Below, in pieces: positions 6,525 to 11,145 of a DNA stretch of 11,145 nucleotides; position 1 is the first letter of the stretch, and every line of letters begins with the position of its first letter. The DNA comes from Flavobacterium sp. Lineage in GTDB: Bacteria > Bacteroidota > Bacteroidia > Flavobacteriales > Flavobacteriaceae. The stretch lies in assembly GCA_024642295.1 (NCBI GenBank), contig JAHEBK010000027.1, forward strand, positions 1 to 11,145, read 5' to 3'. The notes under the pieces are model-generated. The model was not told where the DNA came from and made no database searches. It was given only the letters and a program-made list of their open reading frames with translations. Made by a program: the position numbers and the translations under genes.

Positions 6525-6965
6525 TTAAAACGGCAAATCATTTATTGGTAAGTCGTTATTTTGTGCGTCAAAGTTAGTGTTTTTTGTCGATTCGGGGGAC
6601 TGATTTTGTTTGTTGTTTTCAGTGTCCTTTTTTGTTGACAAAAAGGTAAACTCTGTTACTTGAATCTCTGTTGTGTACTTTGTGCTTCCGTCCTCAGATT
6701 GCCATTGTCGGGACTTGATGCGTCCTTCAACGTAAATTTTATCTCCTTTAGACAGGTATTTTTCGCAAATTTCGGCTGCTTTATTCCGAACGACTAAATT
6801 GTGCCATTCAGTTGAAGTGATTTTTTCGTTGGTCGTTTTGTTGATGTAAACCTCATTAGTAGCTAATGAAAATCTACCAATACAATTTCCTCCGTCAAAA
6901 TAATGCATCTTTACATCGTCGCCAAGATGACCAATTAACATTACTTTATTTAATGTTCCGTTCAT
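6525..6965 (-). CDS. ssb: Single-stranded DNA-binding protein
   Basis: This 146-residue protein has an N-terminal OB fold (about 1-108; NKVMLIGHLGDD, FSLATNEVY, EWHNLVVRNKAAEICEKYLSKGDKIYVEGRIKSRQW) typical of bacterial SSB. A disordered Asn/Gln/Thr-rich linker (about 110-137) follows. The acidic tail NDLPINDLPF ends in the -PF tip that recruits repair and replication partners. It coats single-stranded DNA as a tetramer. The ATG at 6965 is 16-17 bases after a predicted start site from its own promoter. It sits between mutY and gldE. Confidence 0.96.
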   Translation of the reverse strand: MNGTLNKVMLIGHLGDDVKMHYFDGGNCIGRFSLATNEVYINKTTNEKITSTEWHNLVVRNKAAEICEKYLSKGDKIYVEGRIKSRQWQSEDGSTKYTTEIQVTEFTFLSTKKDTENNKQNQSPESTKNTNFDAQNNDLPINDLPF

Positions 6966-6987
6966 ATTATAGTTATGGTATTAATCT

Positions 6988-7018
6988 CAAAGATACATTT
7001 TTTTGAAGTGCATTTCAA
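6988..7018 (-). promoter_or_regulatory. Promoter in front of ssb-gldE-gldD
   Basis: On the minus strand TTG (7018-7016) and TATCTTTG (6995-6988) are separated by 20 bases, a full match to TTG-N17-23-TAnnTTTG. The -33 box lies inside the last codons of mutY. The start site would be near 6981, so ssb and the gliding genes can be transcribed independently of mutY. Confidence 0.65.
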
Positions 7019-8049
7019 TCCTTTTCTATAAAATTATGAATTACAATAGGGAAGGGGAAACTTTTTAATTCGGCTTTGCTGATTCCTTTTTCTACTTTCC
7101 CTTTTACTTTGATTTCCCAAAATTTAATATGCAAATGTTGGTGTGATAATTTATGGATAATGCTTTTTTCGTTGGGTTCTAATATGCTTGTTATTTTATT
7201 TTTTTCGAAAAAATCATTTGTAATGGCATTCGAGATGTATTCAAAGCTTTCTTCTTTTTCAGTTTCGATTAGTGGAAACTCATATAAGTTATGCCAAATT
7301 CCTTTATGAGTTCGTTTTTGAATTAGCGTTTGATTTTCTTCGTCTTCAATTACTAAATAATTAAAAAAACGATTTTTTACTTTCAGTTTTTTTGATTTTA
7401 TAGGCAATAGGTCAACTTTCTTTTTTTGTAAAGCCGCACAACTTTCGTTAAAAACACAAACCGAACAATCTGGATTTTTGGGAACGCATTGCAATGCGCC
7501 AAATTCCATGATGGCTTGATTGAATAGCGCGGGATTGTCTTTTGGAATTAATTCAGATGCTAAGGCAGTGAACTCTTTTTTGGCGGAAGCCTGAGCAATA
7601 TCAGTTTCTATGTCAAAATAACGTGACAAAACTCGAAATACATTTCCATCCACAACTGGAACCACTTCATTGTATGCAAATGAAGCTATGGCAGCGGCGG
7701 TATATTCTCCTACTCCTTTTAATAGTAATAAGTCTTTGTAGTTGTCAGGGAAAATTCCATTTAATTGGGAAGCAATATGTTGAGCTGTTTTGTGTAAATT
7801 TCTAGCACGGGAATAATAGCCTAATCCTTGCCATAATTTTAACACTTGTTCTTCGTTGGCTTTCGCCAAATCAAAAACGGTTGGAAAAGCAGTGGTAAAT
7901 GACAAAAAATACGGCAATCCTTGAGCAACTCGCGTCTGTTGAAGCATGATTTCAGACAGCCAAATGTGGTATGGATTCGAAGTTGTTCTCCAGGGTAAAT
8001 CACGCTTATTTTGTAAATACCATGAAATTAGAGAGTTATGAAAAATCAT
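7015..8049 (-). CDS. mutY: A/G-specific adenine DNA glycosylase MutY
   Basis: This 344-residue protein has the full MutY layout. The catalytic glutamate is E33 in SEIMLQQTRV. The helix-hairpin-helix is LKGVGEYTA (110-118), followed by the catalytic aspartate D134 in VVDGNVFRVLSR. The iron-sulfur cluster cysteines are C188-X6-C195-X2-C198-X5-C204. The C-terminal NUDIX-like 8-oxoG recognition domain spans about 225-340 (KGIWHNLYEFPL), with LSH (301-303) in the place of the FSH loop. It removes adenine mispaired with 8-oxoguanine. The ATG at 8049 lies just downstream of a TACTTTTG element. It heads the leftward cluster mutY-ssb-gldE-gldD, with 49 bases to ssb. Confidence 0.96.
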   Translation of the reverse strand: MIFHNSLISWYLQNKRDLPWRTTSNPYHIWLSEIMLQQTRVAQGLPYFLSFTTAFPTVFDLAKANEEQVLKLWQGLGYYSRARNLHKTAQHIASQLNGIFPDNYKDLLLLKGVGEYTAAAIASFAYNEVVPVVDGNVFRVLSRYFDIETDIAQASAKKEFTALASELIPKDNPALFNQAIMEFGALQCVPKNPDCSVCVFNESCAALQKKKVDLLPIKSKKLKVKNRFFNYLVIEDEENQTLIQKRTHKGIWHNLYEFPLIETEKEESFEYISNAITNDFFEKNKITSILEPNEKSIIHKLSHQHLHIKFWEIKVKGKVEKGISKAELKSFPFPIVIHNFIEKD

Positions 8050-8066
8050 TTTTAATTATTTGACAA

Positions 8067-8074
8067 CAAAAGTA
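8067..8074 (-). promoter_or_regulatory. Putative -7 element for mutY
   Basis: The minus strand reads TACTTTTG, an exact TAnnTTTG match 18 bases before the ATG at 8049. No convincing TTG -33 box was found. Confidence 0.5.
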
Positions 8075-8107
8075 AAAGTTTATATGATTAAAATTTAACG
8101 AATTAGC

Positions 8108-8139
8108 TTGATTTATTGTTTTTTAAATTCCTATATTTG
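8108..8139 (+). promoter_or_regulatory. Promoter of the HU gene
   Basis: TTG (8108-8110) and TATATTTG (8132-8139) are 21 bases apart, matching TTG-N17-23-TAnnTTTG. The -7 box and following CAC are the same as in the tRNA-Leu promoter (TATATTTGCAC), suggesting a strong promoter. The leader to the ATG at 8184 would be about 38 bases. Confidence 0.7.
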
Positions 8140-8183
8140 CACACTCAAAAAAAATTATTACAAAATAATAAATAGGAAAGAAA

Positions 8184-8474
8184 ATGACGAAAGCAGATAT
8201 CGTAGCAAAAATTTCAGAAAAACTAGGACTTGAAAAAGGTGATGTTCAAGCAACAGTTGAAACTTTTATGGAAGAAGTAAAAAACTCTTTGGAAACTGGA
8301 GATAATGTTTACTTAAGAGGTTTTGGAAGTTTTATCGTAAAAACGAGAGCTGAAAAAACAGGAAGAAATATTTCTAAAAACACTACAATCAAAATCCCTG
8401 CACACAATATTCCTGCTTTCAAACCTGCAAAAGTTTTTGTAGAAGGAGTAAAAACGAATAACGAAGCAAAATAA
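8184..8474 (+). CDS. HU-family DNA-binding protein
   Basis: This 96-residue protein is a complete HU/IHF-type nucleoid protein. The N-terminal helices are MTKADIVAKISEKLG and VQATVETFMEEVKNSL. The signature strand region is NVYLRGFGSFIVKTRAEKTGRN, and the DNA-binding arm is about 60-76 (ISKNTTIKIPAHNIPAFKP) with the conserved Pro at the arm tip region. It binds and bends DNA as a dimer. A weak AGGA lies 6 bases before the ATG. It is 28 bases upstream of the small basic ORF, with no terminator between them, so the two are probably co-transcribed. Confidence 0.95.
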   Translation: MTKADIVAKISEKLGLEKGDVQATVETFMEEVKNSLETGDNVYLRGFGSFIVKTRAEKTGRNISKNTTIKIPAHNIPAFKPAKVFVEGVKTNNEAK

Positions 8475-8502
8475 TATTATTAATCATAAAATCTAAACGA
8501 TT

Positions 8503-8595
8503 ATGCCAAGTGGTAAAAAAAGAAAAAGACATAAGGTAGCGACTCACAAACGTAAGAAAAGAGCGAGAGCTAACCGTCATAAGAAGAAAAAGTAG
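8503..8595 (+). CDS. 30-residue highly basic protein, possible small ribosomal protein
   Basis: An ATG 28 bases after HU opens a 30-codon frame. It begins MPSGKKRKRHK and ends RANRHKKKK, with 11 Lys, 6 Arg and 3 His (20 of 30 residues basic). The composition and size resemble very small ribosomal proteins. The KRKR-HK / HKRKKR pattern is reminiscent of bS22 and the mitochondrial mS38 C-terminal domain, and the bL38 protein described in the F. johnsoniae ribosome is another candidate; none of these identities is established from sequence alone. I recall near-identical short ORFs in other Bacteroidetes, unverified here. It shares the HU transcript, which ends at the hairpin overlapping its 3' end. 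It has no hydrophobic segment. Confidence 0.72.
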   Translation: MPSGKKRKRHKVATHKRKKRARANRHKKKK

Positions 8596-8618
8596 TTTAT
8601 AACTACTTTTTTCTTTTT
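8587..8618 (+). terminator. Intrinsic terminator of the HU-small ORF transcript
   Basis: AAAAAGTAGTT (8587-8597) pairs with AACTACTTTTT (8601-8611) around a 3-base TAT loop, followed by TCTTTTT. The left arm includes the last codons and stop of the 30-residue ORF. Confidence 0.75.
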
Positions 8619-8687
8619 AAACGTTCATTGAAATTGAAAAGTAGACGCCTTAGAATAATTAGATTGTATCGACAAGAAAAGAAATTG

Positions 8688-8717
8688 TCTAAAAATCTAA
8701 CCTTCTAAAAATCTAAC
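8688..8717 (+). repeat. Direct repeat of TCTAAAAATCTAAC (2 copies)
   Basis: The 14-base unit occurs at 8688-8701 and 8704-8717, period 16, in the spacer before RNase G. No coding or promoter role is apparent. Confidence 0.75.
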
Positions 8718-8771
8718 TTTTCTCCGGGTACAATACCTGTTAAAATATTGTTTAATCCATCCTTACAATTC

Positions 8772-8796
8772 AGTTATGAGTTATGAGTTATGAGTT
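8772..8796 (+). repeat. Tandem AGTTATG repeat (3.6 copies)
   Basis: AGTTATG is repeated exactly at 8772, 8779 and 8786, with a partial AGTT at 8793. This 7-base microsatellite could vary in length between strains. Confidence 0.85.
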
Positions 8797-8800
8797 GAAA

Positions 8801-8825
8801 AACTTGAAACTTGAAACTTGAAACT
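8801..8825 (+). repeat. Tandem AACTTGA repeat (3.6 copies)
   Basis: AACTTGA is repeated exactly at 8801, 8808 and 8815, with a partial AACT at 8822. It ends 24 bases before the RNase G ATG, in the expected leader. The unit length equals that of the neighbouring AGTTATG array. Confidence 0.85.
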
Positions 8826-8849
8826 AAAAGTCTGGATAAAAATTTACAA

Positions 8850-10394
8850 ATGAATAAAGAATTAATCATTCGATCTAGTTCTGATTTCGTAGATTTTGCC
8901 TTATTAAAAGATGGAAAACTAATTGAATTACATAAGGAAGAAGAGAAAAGCAACTTTCAAGTAGGTGATATTTTTATTGCCAAAATACGAAAACCAGTTG
9001 CTGGTCTTAATGCTGCTTTTGTAAATGTAGGCTTCGAAAAAGATGCCTTTTTACATTATCACGATTTAGGGCCTAATTTATCTTCCCAATTGAAATTCAT
9101 AAAACTTGTAAGCGCAGGTAAATTAAAAGATTTCTCCCTAAAAAACTTTCAGTTTGAAAAAGAGATAGAAAAAGACGGTACGATTACTAGTGTAATTAAT
9201 GCCAACCAATCTATTCTTGTACAAGTTGTCAAAGAACCAATATCTACCAAAGGACCAAGAATTAGCGCTGAGCTTTCTCTTGCTGGTCGATTTATTGTTT
9301 TGGTTCCTTTTTCGGATCGTGTTTCTATTTCTCAAAAGATAGAAAACAAAAAAGAAAAAGACAGACTTAAAAAACTTGTGCAGTCAATCAAACCGAAGGG
9401 ATTTGGTGTTATTGTTAGAACAGTAGCCGAAGGCAAAAATTCAGCCGAATTAGAAAAAGATTTGCAGAACCTGCTTAGCAGATGGAATGCAATGTGTAAA
9501 AAATTACCAACTGCTCATCATCCATCCAAGGTATTAGGAGAGCTAAATAGAGCTTCTTCAATATTAAGAGATGTATTTAATGATACCTTTAGTGGTATTC
9601 AAATAGATGATGAAGAGTTGTACAACCAAACGAAGGATTATTTGCAAGAAATTGCACCTTCAAAACAATCAATTGTTAAGTTTTATCAATCAAAGGACAC
9701 TCCAATTTTTGAGAAATACAATATCGAGAGACAAATCAAAACATCTTTTGGGAAAACAGTTTCCATGAGTAAAGGGGCTTATCTTATTATCGAACATACC
9801 GAAGCTTTACACGTCATTGACGTTAATAGTGGAAACCGTTCTAATAAAGCCACTAATCAAGAGGATACTGCCATGGAAGTCAACATGATTGCCGCAGCTG
9901 AAATAGCTAGACAATTGCGTCTGCGTGACATGGGTGGAATTATTGTTATTGATTTTATCGATATGTCAAATCCTGAAAATCGTAAAGTCTTGTTCGACTT
10001 CTTGAGGGAAGAAATGAACGATGATAAAGCGAAACACAAGATTTTACCTCCTAGTAAATTTGGATTAGTCCAAATTACAAGACAAAGGGTAAGACCAGAA
10101 GTTAATATTAAAACTAGAGAAGAAGATCCAAACGATGTTAATGGCGAAATTGAAGCGCCAATTTTAATTATCGACAAAATCAATTCGGATTTAGAAAGAA
10201 TTTTAAAAACCCACAAAAATGTGGTACTTAATGTACATCCATTTGTGGCTGCATACCTCAGTAAAGGTTTTCCATCATTACGTTCAAAATGGTTTTTTGA
10301 ACATAAGAAATGGGTGAAAATCATACCACGTGACGCTTACACGTATTTAGAATATCATTTCTTTGACAAAAAAGGAAATGCTATAAAAGAATAA
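8850..10394 (+). CDS. rng: Ribonuclease G/E family endoribonuclease
   Basis: The ATG at 8850 gives 514 residues; the same frame extends upstream to a TTG at 8811, but that adds only repeat-encoded residues. The protein has an S1 RNA-binding domain (about 37-128; VGDIFIAKIRKPVAGLNAAFVNVG), a 5' sensor/RNase H-like middle part, and the catalytic DNase I-like region. Catalytic aspartates are D324 in HVIDVNSG and D368 in IVIDFIDM. RQLRLRDMGG is conserved. It processes rRNA ends and decays mRNA. After TRQRVRPEVNIKTREE the usual CPxC zinc-link is missing; the only cysteine is C216. It ends just before a long hairpin terminator. Confidence 0.95.
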   Translation: MNKELIIRSSSDFVDFALLKDGKLIELHKEEEKSNFQVGDIFIAKIRKPVAGLNAAFVNVGFEKDAFLHYHDLGPNLSSQLKFIKLVSAGKLKDFSLKNFQFEKEIEKDGTITSVINANQSILVQVVKEPISTKGPRISAELSLAGRFIVLVPFSDRVSISQKIENKKEKDRLKKLVQSIKPKGFGVIVRTVAEGKNSAELEKDLQNLLSRWNAMCKKLPTAHHPSKVLGELNRASSILRDVFNDTFSGIQIDDEELYNQTKDYLQEIAPSKQSIVKFYQSKDTPIFEKYNIERQIKTSFGKTVSMSKGAYLIIEHTEALHVIDVNSGNRSNKATNQEDTAMEVNMIAAAEIARQLRLRDMGGIIVIDFIDMSNPENRKVLFDFLREEMNDDKAKHKILPPSKFGLVQITRQRVRPEVNIKTREEDPNDVNGEIEAPILIIDKINSDLERILKTHKNVVLNVHPFVAAYLSKGFPSLRSKWFFEHKKWVKIIPRDAYTYLEYHFFDKKGNAIKE

Positions 10395-10396
10395 AC

Positions 10397-10464
10397 AAAA
10401 ACCGCTTTTCGTGAGATTGCTTTCAGCCAGTTCGGCATAGCAGCCTCGAGTAAGCGGTTTTTTT
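10397..10464 (+). terminator. Long rod-like terminator hairpin after rng
   Basis: AAAAACCGCTT (10397-10407) pairs with AAGCGGT plus following Ts (10452-10462), 11 bp, and the T-run continues to 10464. The 44-base interior folds further: TCG/CGA with AG/CT (10409-10415 / 10445-10449), TTGCT/AGCAG (10417-10421 / 10439-10443), and GCC/GGC (10426-10428 / 10434-10436). The terminator function is clear; the extended interior is unusual. Confidence 0.8.
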
Positions 10465-10510
10465 GTGATTTTTTTTTAAACCAATAATGCGTTTATTAAT
10501 TCTAATTTCA

Positions 10511-10592
10511 GGAGCTATTCCAGCTATCCGCTATATCTTTTTCTTTTTAAAGGAAAAAGAAAAAGGATGTCGCTTCTATCTGGGCTAAGGGC
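10511..10592. repeat. Flavobacterial-type intergenic inverted repeat
   Basis: The core is a perfect 12-bp inverted repeat CTTTTTCTTTTT (10537-10548) / AAAAAGAAAAAG (10554-10565) with an AAAGG loop. Outer parts also pair: AGC..CCAG (10513-10523) with CTGG-GCT (10580-10586). The wording GGAGCTATTCC.GCTATCCGCT ... GGATG.CGCTTCTAT is like a repeat I remember between genes in many Flavobacterium genomes. No protein is convincing here. Confidence 0.6.
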
Positions 10593-10620
10593 ATTATCTT
10601 TTCAAAAAAAAATAGATAAT
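10593..10620. other. Inverted repeat ATTATCT...AGATAAT upstream of hipB
   Basis: ATTATCT (10593-10599) and AGATAAT (10614-10620) flank a 14-base, mostly A spacer. It may be a regulator site or part of the repeat next to it. Confidence 0.4.
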
Positions 10621-10662
10621 ATATTAGCTATTTTAATGAATAATTGCTATATTGGCTAATAT
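10621..10662. promoter_or_regulatory. Candidate HipB operator: ATATTAGC...GCTAATAT
   Basis: A perfect 8-base inverted repeat, ATATTAGC (10621-10628) and GCTAATAT (10655-10662), brackets the likely promoter region. TATATTGG (10648-10655, one mismatch to TAnnTTTG) touches the right arm. Antitoxins of the HipB type repress their own operon by binding such repeats. The assignment is inferred. Confidence 0.45.
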
Positions 10663-10672
10663 TTTAGTCTAA

Positions 10673-10951
10673 ATGAAAAATTATTCCATACATAAAATTC
10701 CCAGTCAAGTTCAGTCTGAATTAGCCAATCGATTCCAAAAACTTAGAAAAAGCAAAAAAATTAGCCAATCAGAACTCGCTAATAAATCGGGTGTATCGCT
10801 AGGAAGCATCAAGCGCTTTGAACAAACAGGCCAAATTTCATTAGAATCATTATTGAAATTAGCGCATCTTTTTGATCGTTTAGACGACTTTGATTCCGTT
10901 TTTCAAATTCAAGAAGACCTAAAAGAAATCGAAAAATTATTTAAGCAATAA
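10673..10951 (+). CDS. XRE-family antitoxin, HipB-like
   Basis: This 92-residue protein contains one XRE/Cro helix-turn-helix (about 18-70; ELANRFQKLRKSKKISQSELANKSG, recognition helix near VSLGSIKRFEQTG, then ISLESLLKLAHLF). A charged C-terminal tail (EDLKEIEKLFKQ) follows. Size and fold fit HipB, the DNA-binding antitoxin that neutralises HipA and represses the operon. The stop codon is separated from the downstream hipA-like start by 2 bases, so the two are one operon. An 8-base inverted repeat immediately upstream is a plausible binding site. Confidence 0.82.
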   Translation: MKNYSIHKIPSQVQSELANRFQKLRKSKKISQSELANKSGVSLGSIKRFEQTGQISLESLLKLAHLFDRLDDFDSVFQIQEDLKEIEKLFKQ

Positions 10952-10953
10952 TT

Positions 10954-11145
10954 ATGGAAAGCATTCAGAAGATAAAAGCCTTTTTAAATCTCGACAACAC
11001 TAAAATAGAGATTGGTGACTTAATACAGAATCAAAACAAAATCTATTTCAAATACCAACCTGATTTTATGGAACGTGGTTTGGAGATTTCGCCTTTCAAA
11101 ATGAAATTATCCACAGAAATTTTAACTCCAAAAGAACTCCATTTT
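10954..11145 (+). CDS. HipA-like kinase toxin, N-terminal part (3' end outside window)
   Basis: An ATG 2 bases after the hipB-like stop opens a frame that stays open for 64 codons to the window edge. The N-terminal region matches the HipA N-subdomain: IGDLIQNQNKIYFKYQPDFMERG followed by LEISPFKMKL, the counterpart of the 'GxLxxxxxxxxFxYxxxxL...LSxxLP' pattern that precedes the kinase core. HipA proteins are Ser/Thr kinases that inactivate glutamyl-tRNA synthetase and cause growth arrest. The kinase domain lies beyond the window, so it is not possible to say whether this is a full-length HipA or the short N-terminal protein of a split HipA system. Confidence 0.8.
   Translation, partial: MESIQKIKAFLNLDNTKIEIGDLIQNQNKIYFKYQPDFMERGLEISPFKMKLSTEILTPKELHF

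Noticed and set aside
8772..8825. CRISPR-like array
   Set aside because: Units are 7 bases and contiguous without spacers; these are microsatellites.
8811..8849. Upstream TTG start for RNase G
   Set aside because: The added 13 residues are encoded by the AACTTGA tandem repeat; ATG 8850 gives the usual family N-terminus MNKELIIRSS.
9857..10324. 155-codon minus-strand frame inside rng
   Set aside because: Antisense shadow of the conserved catalytic region; no recognisable domain.

Overview
The window looks like ordinary chromosome from Flavobacterium or a close relative (Bacteroidota, class Flavobacteriia). Three things point there: low GC, several promoter-like TAnnTTTG elements (the Bacteroidetes -7 consensus), and a block encoding MutY, SSB, GldE and GldD, the order I know from gliding flavobacteria. 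I see no CRISPR array, transposase or phage gene.

Layout. 1-903 (-) is the N-terminal 301 codons of an M20 dipeptidase whose 3' end lies outside the window. 1063-1144 (+) is a tRNA-Leu(UAG) with its own promoter and terminator. 1294-1992 (+) is a PorT-like outer-membrane beta-barrel protein, overlapping tail to tail with a PAP2-like membrane protein (1987-2601, -). 2602-2903 has no convincing gene but holds a folded, repeat-like segment. 2904-3773 (-) is an EamA/DMT exporter, flanked by GTG-rich repeat sequences. 4055-4432 (+) is a small heavy-metal-associated lipoprotein with a CxxxC metal site. A bidirectional terminator separates it from the leftward mutY-ssb-gldE-gldD cluster (8049 down to 4597), which combines DNA repair, ssDNA binding and gliding/type IX secretion functions. 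A second good promoter lies just upstream of ssb. Divergent from mutY are HU (8184-8474) and an unlisted 30-residue, extremely basic ORF (8503-8595), then RNase G (8850-10394), which lacks the cysteine Zn-link. At the right edge a hipBA-type toxin-antitoxin locus begins (hipB 10673-10951; hipA 10954 to the window end, partial).

How it fits together. Most genes are core functions: peptide turnover, tRNA, nucleoid structure, RNA processing, repair, replication and motility. The accessory content is hipBA plus several intergenic repeats. The items most worth a second look are the 30-residue basic protein behind HU (a possible small ribosomal protein), the long rod-like 3' hairpin of the RNase G gene, the Zn-link loss in RNase G, the stable UUCG hairpin in the 2.6-2.9 kb gap, and the inverted repeats in front of hipB. 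I found no clearly new multi-gene system.
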